Shown here in pieces: positions 27,501-35,955 of a stretch of 64,000 bases of DNA. The notes under the pieces were generated by a model, which did no database searches, was not told where the DNA came from, and saw nothing but the letters and a program-made list of their open reading frames with translations. Both the position numbers and the translations under genes were made by a program. The stretch is from assembly GCF_014643835.1 (NCBI RefSeq), contig NZ_BMKD01000006.1, positions 323,883 to 387,882 of the forward strand, in the 5' to 3' direction. This stretch comes from Mucilaginibacter rubeus. GTDB lineage: Bacteria > Bacteroidota > Bacteroidia > Sphingobacteriales > Sphingobacteriaceae. Numbering within the stretch: position 1 is the first letter of the stretch; each line of letters opens with the position of its first letter.

Positions 27501-27930
27501 TGCCATCGGCATTTTCTTCAATTTTATAATCAACCGGTTCAAAAGTGCTTGGGCGATGGTGCTGTGGCCAGTTAAATTCAATACCGCCCGAAATCCAGGG
27601 GCCGGTTAACCCTACCAGTGCCGGCTTAATCACCTGGTTATAATAGATGAAATGACGGCCCCTGATTTTGTCATAAGCCATCTGGATACGGCCGCCAAGC
27701 TCGGGCAGGATGAGTACTTTGAGGTATTTATTCTCGAGGTAAAGGCCTGCGTATTCTTTATCTTCTTTTTCGTCGTAAATTTTTTCGATAACCGGGTTAG
27801 GGTACACCTTGCCGCTGCTACCCTGGTAAACGCGCTTTTCAAAAAACATGGGGTTTTTATCGGGCTTCCCTATACCGTAGGTTGGGATAACTACCTTCTC
27901 TTCCCAAACATTTACATACAAATTATTCAT
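24592..27930 (-). CDS. DUF5107 and TPR protein
   Basis: Large cytoplasmic protein. The N-terminal DUF5107 domain (about 40-345) has the mutarotase-like sugar-binding fold, with LILPELGGRIQMAYDKIRGR and GPWISGGIEFNWPQHH. About 480-1100 is a chain of TPR units (NNALGLWYLRRGQFAKSEPY, YYNLGLALKFLGKKEDAYKA). Such proteins sit in sugar-utilisation loci of Bacteroidota, but the catalytic activity, if any, is not known to me. 1112 aa, no signal peptide. It lies 14 bp after the MFS gene and 15 bp before GH36, so it is part of the operon; a role in handling galactose or a related sugar is inferred. Confidence 0.88.
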   Translation of the reverse strand: MNNLYVNVWEEKVVIPTYGIGKPDKNPMFFEKRVYQGSSGKVYPNPVIEKIYDEKEDKEYAGLYLENKYLKVLILPELGGRIQMAYDKIRGRHFIYYNQVIKPALVGLTGPWISGGIEFNWPQHHRPSTFEPVDYKIEENADGSKTVWVNEVERMFHTKGMAGFTLHPDKAYIEIKAKLYNRSALPQTFLWWANPAVKVNDDYQSVFPPDVNAVFDHGKRDVSTFPIATGTYYKVDYSPGTDISRYKNIPVPTSYMAINSNYDFVGGYEHDSQAGLLHVANHHVSPGKKQWTWGHSDFGLAWDRNLTDEDGPYIELMTGMFTDNQPDFTWLMPHEEKHFTQYFMPYRELGVVKNATKDILLALDYKEGKLLLKVYVTGEQNNLNIKLLHDGKVLLSEEVCIVPEQVYTREIAVKDINENLLLLTIHSAAGKELIKYDAASNKLNNIPEAASPALLPADVENNEQLFLTGQHLEQYRHATYSPVPYYEEALRRDPKDIRNNNALGLWYLRRGQFAKSEPYFRKAVETITQRNPNPYDSECYYNLGLALKFLGKKEDAYKAFYKATWSNAWKDSGYFSVAQIDLENGDYELALDHSLSSLDRNANNSKAYVLRSAAFRKLGRFEDAVEVATAAIKRDAFNLGALFELVYAYKALGDEEKGTATLNELIKLSRGYYQNYIEYALDYANAGLYQEATDLLNYAVNGDVTSPMVYYYLGYFAIQMGNKEQASARFKLASAADSYLCFPDRLEEISVLKLAAELVPSDAKAPYYLGNLFYDKLQYDDAIATWETSAQLDDTFPTVFRNLGIAYYNKRNDPAKALICFEKAFALDRTDARVLMELDQLYKKLNYSAEARLNFVEANLETAKLRDDVYLERATLYNFLGEYQTAFEQVMQRTFHPWEGGEGKASGQYVAALVELAKQNIRDGKYNEAIEQLTQAQTYPHNLGEGKLFGTQENDIFYWLGQAHEGLQQTEQAKAYFGQAAIGLEDPTAAVFYNDQQPDKILYQGLAKKCLGDSTSAERIFKKLLNYGIGHMDDNVKIDYFAVSLPNLLIFEDDLQVRNRVHCYFLQGLGYLGLRDFEQAQKAFTEVLKLDAGHFGARIHQNMINQITEAAG

Positions 27931-27944
27931 GTGGCTTATGATTA

Positions 27945-29300
27945 TTAATGTCTTATTAAATTTTCTTCTAACTCTTCAAGGGTTTGGCCTTTGGTTTCTC
28001 TCACTTTTTTAAGCACAAACAAAAAGCCTAAAAAGCAGATCACCGCGTACATATAAAATGGCCCGTAAGTGCCCAGCACCTTAGCCAGTATAGGAAAGGT
28101 GAACACCAATATAAAATAGGCAGCCCATAACGATACAATGGCCACTGTTGATGCAGCGCCACGGATCTTATTAGGGAAGATCTCTGAAATAAGTACCCAG
28201 GTTATAGGCGCAAGTGAAAGCGCGTAAGTGCTGATGGCCAGCAATACAAATATGGATACCAGCCCGGCCGCTAAGTGATTTTGCAGCAGGTAAGCCAATA
28301 CAATATAAAATATGGATAAGCCCAATGAACCAATGAGCATCAATGGCTTACGGCCGAGCTTATCAACCTGCCACATGGCCAGCAAGGTAAAAACCAGGTT
28401 AACTATACCAATGGATACAGTTTCAAACAATTGCTGGTTTAAGCTTGAACCCACCGAGGCAAAAATGGTTGAAGTATAGTTAAACACCACATTGATGCCA
28501 CAAAACTGTTGAAACACAGCCAGTGTAATACCTATCAATACGGCGGGGCGTACGCTTTTTTCAAATACGGCGCGGTACGATTGCTTTTTTACGCCGCTAA
28601 GCGATTTTTCAATGGCCTGCTGTGTTGAAGTCACAAAACCTTCGGAGCCTATTTTGTAAAGCACCTTTTCGGCATCGGCGTGCCGACCGGCCTTGATCAG
28701 CCACCTGGGGCTTTCGGGCAGGGCTATAACCCCTAATAAAAATACCGCGGCAGGTACCGTGCCCAAACCAAACATCCAACGCCAGGCATTATCGCCGCTG
28801 TCGGCCAAAAAATAGTTACACAGGTTGGTGATCAGGATGCCCAATACCACGGTAAGCTGGTTGATAGCTACATTACGCCCCCGAACCTGTGCCGGGGAAA
28901 TTTCGGCAATGTACATGGGGCAAAGCATTGATGCCATCCCTACCCCTATGCCCGCTGCAAAACGCAGAATGATAAAATAAGTGAGCCCGGTTGAAAAGGC
29001 AATACCCAGTGACGATACCGCGAAAATAAACGCCGCAACCATGAGACCGGGTTTACGGCCGTATTTTTCGGCAATGCGGCCGGCTATGATACAGCCCACG
29101 ATACAGCCCAGCGCCAGGGAACCGGTAAGGAAGCCCTCCCAAACAGGGTCAAGCGCAAACTCCTTGCGGAGGAACGGCAGCGCACCCGATATTACGGCAA
29201 AATCAAAGCCGAACAGGTAACCGCCCAGTGCCGATATAAAGGAGATCCCTATAATATAGCCGCTGTTAAATTTTACTTCTTTTTTAAAATCGATGGTCAT
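27945..29300 (-). CDS. Sugar porter family MFS transporter
   Basis: Inner-membrane sugar:proton symporter with 12 predicted membrane helices. Sugar-porter signatures are present: RIAEKYGRKPGL after helix 2, PESPRWL after helix 6, and DKLGRKPLMLIG after helix 8; helix 7 has FQQFCGINVVFNYTS. 451 aa is normal. In a run with mutarotase, DUF5107-TPR and alpha-galactosidase genes, galactose or a close hexose is the likely cargo. The gene starts 123 bp after the mutarotase stop, so a second promoter is possible. Confidence 0.93.
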   Translation of the reverse strand: MTIDFKKEVKFNSGYIIGISFISALGGYLFGFDFAVISGALPFLRKEFALDPVWEGFLTGSLALGCIVGCIIAGRIAEKYGRKPGLMVAAFIFAVSSLGIAFSTGLTYFIILRFAAGIGVGMASMLCPMYIAEISPAQVRGRNVAINQLTVVLGILITNLCNYFLADSGDNAWRWMFGLGTVPAAVFLLGVIALPESPRWLIKAGRHADAEKVLYKIGSEGFVTSTQQAIEKSLSGVKKQSYRAVFEKSVRPAVLIGITLAVFQQFCGINVVFNYTSTIFASVGSSLNQQLFETVSIGIVNLVFTLLAMWQVDKLGRKPLMLIGSLGLSIFYIVLAYLLQNHLAAGLVSIFVLLAISTYALSLAPITWVLISEIFPNKIRGAASTVAIVSLWAAYFILVFTFPILAKVLGTYGPFYMYAVICFLGFLFVLKKVRETKGQTLEELEENLIRH

Positions 29301-29423
29301 TTGATACTGGTTAGTTTCTTCTCTCTGTATAAATTTACTTTAATTAACTTCTGTTATTAATTTCACAGGTGTATTACTCACCTTAAAATCTCCGCTTCAG
29401 CTTGCAGCCTTTTGCTGTTAGCT

Positions 29424-30458
29424 TTATATGGTGCCAAACTTGTATAAAATGCTTTGGTTATATACATCGCCTGCCCGCAATATAGCCTGCGGAAAATCAG
29501 GATGATTGATGCTATCCGGATAATGCTGACACTCCAGGCACAACGCATCAAAAGGTTTCGCCCCCTGGCCAGTATGTATAGGCGTAGTGCTGCTCAAATA
29601 ATCACCGGTGTACAGGAACACGCCGGGATAATCCGTATAAACTTTAAGGGCACGGCCCGATGCTTCGTCGGTTAAAAGAGCGGCATAAGTTAAGCCGTTC
29701 TCCCTGGCTCCAGTGTTGATAATGTAAAACAGGTTAAGGCCCTCAACACGGTTTTCATCTATATTAAATTTATCGCCCAGCTTGTTATTATTGAAAGCCT
29801 TTTGCCCGGCTGGTATAATTGCCCCGCTCGGCGTATAATCTTCGTGCAAATCCACAATACTATCCGATAGCAGGGTAAGCTTGTGGTTATAGATCTTACT
29901 TTTAAATGCCGATAAATTAAAGTAAGCGTGATTGGTAAAATTTGCTATCGTAGCTTTGTCGGTAGTAGCTTTATAATTGATCAGCAACTCATTATCATTG
30001 CTCCAGGTATAGATAACCATAAGCTCCAACTTACCGGGATAACCCCCATCGCCATCAGGGCTGGTCAGGGTCATCATTACGCCATTATCAAAAGCTTCGG
30101 CAGTAAACACCCTATAGTTAAAACCGCTTTTACCGGCATGGTTGGAATTTTTACCTTCATTGGCATCCAGGTGAAAAGTTTCGCCTTCGAGCTGAAATTT
30201 TACCCTGCTGATACGGTTGGCGTACCGGCCTATGGTTGAGCCGATGTAGCAGCTATCGGTTAAATACCCGTTCAGGTCAGGAAAACCAACCACCACGTTT
30301 TCAAAGTGCTGCAGCCTGTCGGGCACCACAACTGATACAATGGCCGCGCCGTAATTGGTAAGTTCAACATAGGCCCCCTTCTGGTTTTCAATTTTGAAAA
30401 GATAAACGTTATGACCGTTATGCTGCCCCCATAAACGGGTTGTGGTGTTAACAGCCAT
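29424..30458 (-). CDS. galM: Aldose 1-epimerase (galactose mutarotase)
   Basis: Interconverts the alpha and beta anomers of galactose and other aldoses ahead of kinase action. Marks of the family: IGRYANRI (near 75-82), the two catalytic His residues (NHAGKSGFNYR and TNHAYFNLS) and the catalytic Glu in LCLECQHYPDSINHPDFP. 344 aa, no signal peptide, so it is cytoplasmic. First gene of the minus-strand operon, with the AraC regulator divergent 236 bp away. No galactokinase or galT is in the window. Confidence 0.93.
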   Translation of the reverse strand: MAVNTTTRLWGQHNGHNVYLFKIENQKGAYVELTNYGAAIVSVVVPDRLQHFENVVVGFPDLNGYLTDSCYIGSTIGRYANRISRVKFQLEGETFHLDANEGKNSNHAGKSGFNYRVFTAEAFDNGVMMTLTSPDGDGGYPGKLELMVIYTWSNDNELLINYKATTDKATIANFTNHAYFNLSAFKSKIYNHKLTLLSDSIVDLHEDYTPSGAIIPAGQKAFNNNKLGDKFNIDENRVEGLNLFYIINTGARENGLTYAALLTDEASGRALKVYTDYPGVFLYTGDYLSSTTPIHTGQGAKPFDALCLECQHYPDSINHPDFPQAILRAGDVYNQSILYKFGTI

Positions 30459-30620
30459 CGTTCAGATATTTAAATTGTTTGTTCATAAGTTATCAGCTTC
30501 ATTAAACAGCCAGATAATTTGCCTGACTTGTTTTAGCCCTAATTGGTTTTGGTAAACCTACTATGAAACAGGTGTTAAAAAAATGGATATTCTTTAAAAA
30601 GTGATGGATAATACTATCAT

Positions 30621-30650
30621 TTGCCGGCAGGTATTAAAATCTTGCCGGGA
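30621..30650. promoter_or_regulatory. Candidate AraC sites of the galactoside operon
   Basis: TTGCCGGCA (30621-30629) and TTGCCGGGA (30642-30650) are direct repeats 21 bp apart, two turns of the helix, as for tandem AraC-family half-sites. They lie in the divergent promoter region 45 bp before the AraC start. Binding by that regulator is inferred. Confidence 0.45.
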
Positions 30651-30694
30651 TAAAAAAAATAAATACCTTTAATCGCCAGTTATACAGCAACGTT

Positions 30695-31591
30695 ATGAAT
30701 GTGATAGCCGAACCTAAAAAACGGATCAAAGAAGGCTTTATCGGTCAAAAAATGATCGTATTGCCACCAAACATAAAAAAAGCCATCACCAGCAATGCTT
30801 TGATCAAAGGCTTTTACCTTACCGCTATCGGCTATTATCCCAAGGCGGCCTTTCATGACCGTGAACGCCGTACAGGCAGCAACGAATATATTTTTCTTTA
30901 TTGCGTTGATGGAGAAGGCTATGTTTATTTAGGGGGCCAGGACCACACCCTTAAACCCAATACTTTTTTCATTATCCCCCGTAACGTGGCACATCGTTAT
31001 AAAAGCTCGGAAACCAATCCCTGGAGCATTTACTGGGTACACTTCAGCGGGCTAAATTCGCACCTGATCTATGAGCGCTCGCTCGAAAACGGGCAGCCTG
31101 CGGTACAATCCGTTCCGTACGACAGCAGCCGGATCAAGCTGTACGAGCAGATCTATGCCGTGCTTGAACACAGCTATCATGAAAAAGAAATGGAGATCGT
31201 TAACATCAACCTGCTCAATTTTATCTCCTCGCTGGTGTATTATAAGCAAACCAACCCGGTTGATTATGATAACGATTTTGTGAGCAACTCCATCGCTTAT
31301 ATGAAAAAACACATTAGTCAAAAGTTTGAAGTGATGCATTTGGCGAAACAGCAGGGAATTTCGTCATCACATTATTTGCGGCTGTTTAAACAAAAAACAG
31401 GCTCATCACCTATTAACTATTTTAACCTGCTCAAGATTCAAACCTCCTGCCAGTACCTGTACTTTACCGACAGGAGCATTAAGGAAATTTGCTCAGAACT
31501 GGGCTTTGACGACCCTTATTATTTTTCAAGGCTGTTTACCAAACTGATTGGCATGTCGCCGTCAAAGTACAGGAAAACACATAAGCGATAG
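30695..31591 (+). CDS. AraC family regulator with sugar-binding cupin
   Basis: One-component sugar-responsive regulator. The N-terminal arabinose-binding-like cupin (about 35-165) has YIFLYCVDGEGYVYLGGQ and FFIIPRNVAHRYKSS; the C-terminal AraC domain (about 195-297) has VMHLAKQQGISSSHYLRLFK and EICSELGFDDPYYFSRLF. 298 aa is normal. It is divergent from galM-MFS-DUF5107-GH36 and should be their regulator, most likely an activator by galactose or a galactoside. Confidence 0.92.
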   Translation: MNVIAEPKKRIKEGFIGQKMIVLPPNIKKAITSNALIKGFYLTAIGYYPKAAFHDRERRTGSNEYIFLYCVDGEGYVYLGGQDHTLKPNTFFIIPRNVAHRYKSSETNPWSIYWVHFSGLNSHLIYERSLENGQPAVQSVPYDSSRIKLYEQIYAVLEHSYHEKEMEIVNINLLNFISSLVYYKQTNPVDYDNDFVSNSIAYMKKHISQKFEVMHLAKQQGISSSHYLRLFKQKTGSSPINYFNLLKIQTSCQYLYFTDRSIKEICSELGFDDPYYFSRLFTKLIGMSPSKYRKTHKR

Positions 31592-31650
31592 GCCGACGCA
31601 GGTTCGGGTTAAAGCCGTCGGCGAGGAATGCAGCGAATAAAACAGATGAC

Positions 31651-34116
31651 TTAGTTACTCCTCATCCTTTCACTCTCTTCTTTTGAACCACTTTCCGGTT
31701 TCCCCCGGTTTGCCGGTCTTGTACCACCAAACGACTTTGAATAAGTAAGCTTAATTACCGGGAAACGTCTTGTTTCGGTATTGACAAGCACGTTGCTCTT
31801 TATGTCAAAAGCCTCACGTGTAAGTGTGCCGTACCGCACATGGATCTGAGCAGCACTAAACACATCGGCCACTGATAACTGCAGGCTGCCCCCGTTATTT
31901 TTCAGCTCTTTTTTGATCCCTGCATTGATCACCCCAAAACCATCAACCCTCGTTGTGCCATTGTACGCCAGGGAATTGTACTGGCCCGATGCCTCTGCCG
32001 AAAAGCTGCCGGACAACTTAAACAACTGGTTAAAATTAAAGGAATATCCGAAGTATGATTTGGTTAATGGATGTAAAGTATAATCCTCCTTAAACTGCCT
32101 TAGGCCGCCAACCAGGCTATAGGTCATTTCCCACCAGTTGCTCACTTTAACCGGCACATTGGCCTGCAAAGTAAGGTAATTTTGATACGGCAGGTTTTGC
32201 GGTGAGATGAACAAAATATCGTGCGCGGGGCTTTCGCTGAGCTGATAGCGGGCTATGGCATTAGCATCCCGGCTGTAAAGCAGTGAAAAACTATAGTCGC
32301 CATAGTTATAGCCCAGTTTTATATTATTGGTGATGGTTGGTTTAAGAAAAGGATTGCCGGTGTAAACCGCCGTAGGGTCGCTGTATGCAAAGTATGAGGC
32401 CAGGTCGTCATATGATGGACGACTGATCCTTTTGGTGTAAGACAGCTGCAATTCGGACCGGTCGCCCAGCTTTTTGGTAAACAGCACTGTCGGAAACAGC
32501 TTTCCCAGTTTACGGTCTACAATATTGCCGCCGGTTTGCGGGTTATCCATATTGGTATAGGGATATTCATAACGCGCGCCGGTATTAAGGCTTATGCTTT
32601 TGCCCAGTTGCCAGGTAAGGGACAGATAAACCGCGCCAATATCTTCCTTCATGTATATGTTCGCGGCGGTCTGCATATTGCGTTCCCAAACCCCATTGTT
32701 AAAACTTTCGATACCTGATGAGCTTGAACTGCCGGTATGCGTGCCTTTAATGCCTGTTTCCAGTTTTAGCAAGGGTGATAGCTGGTTGGTATAATCGGCT
32801 TTAAACACGCCTACGTTGATGGCCGTATTGGCAAATCCGCGTTGCCTTTGCGCGCTTACGCTGTTATTGGCGTACACCTGCTCACCGTATTTGTTTACAA
32901 AGGAAGTATTAACTTCGCTTGGACTGTTATTTCCATAATGGATGTAATCAGCTTCCATGCTTATCTTCTCCCCTTCCTTCAACACGCGTTCAATATTGAG
33001 CGAGCTGGTGAGGTTATCCCAGCGCCCGTTCCCGTTAATATGCCCAATGTACCTGAGCAATGAATCGGGCAGGATCTTATAGCCCGCATTACTGTAGGTA
33101 TAAGTAGGCGAATGGCTATTGTTGTAGCTCAGTGTACCGCTAAGGGTAGTTTTATGATCCAGCTTAATATCAGTCCCCAGGGTGGCATTGTGGTTATTGC
33201 TGATCCTTTTAGTTTTTGTGTAAAACTCTACCTCGGCATTGCCGCCGATAAAAGGCATGTATTGGCTTCCGGTGATAAAAAGATCGGTATAGGTCCTGTC
33301 GTGCTGGAAAGTATAGGAGCCGTACAGGTTAACATTTTTGGTGTTATGATTGAGGTTGATGCCGGCAGTACCTTTCTCGCCCATGCCGTAACCGCCGGTT
33401 AAGGAATAGGAGCCGTTTGTTCCCTGCTTTTTGCTTTTCTTCATTACAATATTGATGATGCCGGCACTGCCTTCGGCATCGTATCCGGCGGGCGGGGTGC
33501 TCAGCAGTTCTATTTTTTCAATATTATCGGCACTGGTACCGTTAAGCAAATTCGTGACCTGGGCAAGCGGCATACGCACCAGTTTGCCGTTGATCATTAC
33601 TGTAGCCCCGCTTTTACCGTTCAGGGCAATACCATTATCCCGATGATCGATAGTTACACCCGGCAATCGTTCCAACACCTGCAGGGCCGTACTGCCTTTG
33701 GTAAGCACGCTGCTTTCAACATTTACCACTAAGCCATCGCTGCGCTGCTGGTACAATGGCTTATTTGCCCGCACTACCACCTCGCCCAATTGCCGGGTGT
33801 CCTCCTTCATTACAATAACAGCAAGATATTTTGCATCACTGCTCCCGCTGATTTTAAAAGGGGATGAAACCCAGGTTTGATAACCGATACTGCTTAACCG
33901 CAACCGATAATTTCCGGAAGGGGCATCCGCAATACTATAGCCTCCCTTCTCATTGGTAAGCATACTTTTAACTGAAGATGAATCTGCAGTTCTGACAAGC
34001 GATACAGTGACATATGGCAAGGGCTGGCTGCCGGCTGTGGTAACCCTGCCCGACACCTGGGCATTTACTATTTGTGCCAGGCAAATAAGTAACAGACTGA
34101 TGCATAAAGTTTTCAT
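31651..34116 (-). CDS. TonB-dependent receptor / outer-membrane beta-barrel protein
   Basis: Outer-membrane protein with a signal peptide (1-19, ISLLLICLAQIVNAQ), an N-terminal carboxypeptidase-like regulatory domain (about 20-105), a plug-like region (about 120-225, with LERLPGVTIDHRDNGIALNG and IEKIELLSTPPAGYDAEGSA) and a barrel. It belongs to the group often named outer membrane beta-barrel family protein, shorter (821 aa) than SusC and without a SusD partner. It has no STN domain, so FecR signalling is unlikely. The C-terminus ends in a polar tail instead of the usual aromatic residue. Cargo unknown. Confidence 0.9.
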   Translation of the reverse strand: MKTLCISLLLICLAQIVNAQVSGRVTTAGSQPLPYVTVSLVRTADSSSVKSMLTNEKGGYSIADAPSGNYRLRLSSIGYQTWVSSPFKISGSSDAKYLAVIVMKEDTRQLGEVVVRANKPLYQQRSDGLVVNVESSVLTKGSTALQVLERLPGVTIDHRDNGIALNGKSGATVMINGKLVRMPLAQVTNLLNGTSADNIEKIELLSTPPAGYDAEGSAGIINIVMKKSKKQGTNGSYSLTGGYGMGEKGTAGINLNHNTKNVNLYGSYTFQHDRTYTDLFITGSQYMPFIGGNAEVEFYTKTKRISNNHNATLGTDIKLDHKTTLSGTLSYNNSHSPTYTYSNAGYKILPDSLLRYIGHINGNGRWDNLTSSLNIERVLKEGEKISMEADYIHYGNNSPSEVNTSFVNKYGEQVYANNSVSAQRQRGFANTAINVGVFKADYTNQLSPLLKLETGIKGTHTGSSSSSGIESFNNGVWERNMQTAANIYMKEDIGAVYLSLTWQLGKSISLNTGARYEYPYTNMDNPQTGGNIVDRKLGKLFPTVLFTKKLGDRSELQLSYTKRISRPSYDDLASYFAYSDPTAVYTGNPFLKPTITNNIKLGYNYGDYSFSLLYSRDANAIARYQLSESPAHDILFISPQNLPYQNYLTLQANVPVKVSNWWEMTYSLVGGLRQFKEDYTLHPLTKSYFGYSFNFNQLFKLSGSFSAEASGQYNSLAYNGTTRVDGFGVINAGIKKELKNNGGSLQLSVADVFSAAQIHVRYGTLTREAFDIKSNVLVNTETRRFPVIKLTYSKSFGGTRPANRGKPESGSKEESERMRSN

Positions 34117-34384
34117 ATGGCGTGTGTAACCTTTTTGGAGGTTATGCCGGCAAATAAAAACAGTGCTTTAAACTTTAAAAAACATGAATGATGAGTGACA
34201 TGAGATAATTGATGAGATACGCAGAAGCGGGTTAATCGGTTTAAAACCAAAACTATACTGCCTTTTTTACGGCTTATAAGTTAAAGCCTGCATTTGGTCA
34301 ATTATTTGTGCAGGTTGATACAATAACGAAATATAAATCAGTGCAATTGCTGTATCTTTAGGTAGGATATTGGAACGCGCTGGG

Positions 34385-34421
34385 CCTCAGGGTCCTCTGC
34401 GAGAGACCCTGAGGGGACGGG
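34385..34421. repeat. AGGGTCCTCTGCGAGAGACCCT palindrome, copies at 34.4 and 34.7 kb
   Basis: The palindromic unit CCTCAGGGTCCTCTGCGAGA + CCCTGAGG is found here and again at 34665-34703 with few changes; related units lie at 45227-45256 and 45322-45351. A REP-like dispersed family. Confidence 0.65.
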
Positions 34422-34723
34422 AACCTGCTCTCCCTCTGGGGGATTTTAGAATTTAATAAACATGTATTAATTGAAGGACAGATGCACCAGAGGTGCAAAA
34501 GGTTTGTAGCTCGTAAAGTTATAGAATACCCTTTGCCCCAGAGGGGCAAAACACGACGATTTGCTGGTTAAACGACAAGCAATTTGTGGGTAAACTTAAA
34601 CTCGTAAAGGACCCTGAGGCCTACGCCACTCAGATTCGCTTTTCCAATTCGGGTAGAGCGGCGCCCCTCAGAGTCCTCTGCGAGAGACCCTGAGGGGACA
34701 GGGAAAATATATTTGGTGTTGGG

Positions 34724-34796
34724 GTGTCGTCCTGAACCTGTCGATGGACGCGCGCAGAGGCTTGCCCACCATGCTTCGAGAGCCTCAGCATGACAC
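34724..34796. repeat. Dispersed repeat TGTCATGCTGAGG family, copy 2
   Basis: Read on the minus strand this is GTGTCATGCTGAGGCTCTCG and so on, the same unit as at 18803-18875 with scattered changes. Confidence 0.6.
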
Positions 34797-34821
34797 TTGT
34801 TTTTTATTATTATGATTTAAT

Positions 34822-35955
34822 ATGAACAGTTTATCCGTTGATACATTAAACCAAAACTGGCTGTTTAAATACAAGCTGTACCATATCCCGTTTTGGTGTG
34901 TGTACCATTATTTTTGGTTCACCATAGCGGTGGCTAACCCTGTGGCAGCGGCTAAATCGATGTTTTTTTCGGCTTATAGTGTCAAGATCCTGGCTTATGT
35001 AGTTTTCCAGGCGTTGGCGGTATATTTTAACCTTTACTTCTTAATGCCGCGGTTTATGAAAAAAGAGCGGCTTACCCAATATGTAATTTATCTTTCGCTA
35101 ACCATCATCGGCACATCATCGCTTATTAACGGCGGCTATTATTTAAGTGCTTTTTTTGCGGGCTGCTCAGTAAAAAAAATGTTTGGCGTTGATCCGGGCA
35201 ATTTCATGAGTTTCTATAATACTTCCTTCCCCTCTACCGTAGCCAGTATGACTTTGGGAATGAGTATTAAACTCACCAAAAACTGGCTGCAAACCCAGCA
35301 CCGCCAGCAGTTGCTCGAAAAAGAGAAACTGGAAACCGAACTTAAATTCCTGAAATACCAGTTTAACCCGCATTTTCTATTCAACAGTATCAACTCCATA
35401 TTTTTCCTGATCCATAAAAACCCCGGCATGGCATCAGCATCATTGGCCAAATTTTCTGAATTACTGCGGTACCAGTTGTACGAGTGCAACGACCAGCAAA
35501 TCTCTTTAGGAAAAGAGCTTAGCTATCTCGAAAACTTTATCGAGCTGGAAAAGCTTCGGCAAAACAATAATGTGCATGTTACCTTTGAGGCAGATGAGCC
35601 CCTGCCCGGCCATTTAGGCATAGCCCCCTTTATATTGATGACCTTTGTAGAAAACGCGTTTAAGCATGTATCCAAAGAGGCGGAACACCCTAACTGGATT
35701 GCGATTAGATTGGGATTGAAAGACGATCAGCTCGATTTTTATGTTGCCAACAGCGCATCAAACGACCCGGGAACCGGGCTTGTGAACTTTGGGGGTATCG
35801 GCCTGAAAAATGTAAAGCGCCGGCTTGACCTGATTTACCCCGATCTTCATAAGCTGGAGATCCAAAATACCGGAGACCGCTTTGAGGTACACCTGCAATT
35901 AACTTTAACCGAACTGGAACAATCATCCGCAACCTTTCAAATGGCCTCACTATGA
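34822..35955 (+). CDS. LytS-like sensor histidine kinase
   Basis: Membrane sensor kinase of the histidine kinase/GHKL group (LytS/YehU type). Four membrane helices lie in the first 150 residues, then a coiled linker (about 160-185, QQLLEKEKLETELKFLKYQ), the phosphoacceptor motif NPHFLFNSINSIFFL (190-204) and a GHKL ATPase domain with PFILMTFVENAFKH and GGIGLKNVKRRLDLIYP. 377 aa. Its stop overlaps the start of the LytTR regulator by 4 bp, so the two form one two-component system. Signal unknown. Confidence 0.93.
   Translation: MNSLSVDTLNQNWLFKYKLYHIPFWCVYHYFWFTIAVANPVAAAKSMFFSAYSVKILAYVVFQALAVYFNLYFLMPRFMKKERLTQYVIYLSLTIIGTSSLINGGYYLSAFFAGCSVKKMFGVDPGNFMSFYNTSFPSTVASMTLGMSIKLTKNWLQTQHRQQLLEKEKLETELKFLKYQFNPHFLFNSINSIFFLIHKNPGMASASLAKFSELLRYQLYECNDQQISLGKELSYLENFIELEKLRQNNNVHVTFEADEPLPGHLGIAPFILMTFVENAFKHVSKEAEHPNWIAIRLGLKDDQLDFYVANSASNDPGTGLVNFGGIGLKNVKRRLDLIYPDLHKLEIQNTGDRFEVHLQLTLTELEQSSATFQMASL

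Larger units (their letters stand above)
34117..34821. other. Repeat-rich intergenic region, no gene seen
   Basis: About 700 bp without a plausible gene. It holds two copies of the CCTCAGGGTCCTCTGCGAGA palindrome (34385-34421, 34665-34703), a fragment at 34607-34626, a GCCCCAGAGGGGC-type palindrome near 34532-34546, and the TGTCATGCTGAGG family copy at 34724-34796. The promoter of the LytS-type kinase must lie at the right end. Confidence 0.6.

Noticed and set aside
24592-27930. Minus-strand TPR gene region read as plus-strand genes
   Set aside because: Several plus-strand frames of 60-115 codons exist but all are shadows of the well-supported DUF5107-TPR gene.
34358-34549. 63-codon minus-strand frame at 34.4 kb
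   Set aside because: It is made of palindromic repeat sequence; no start context or domain.
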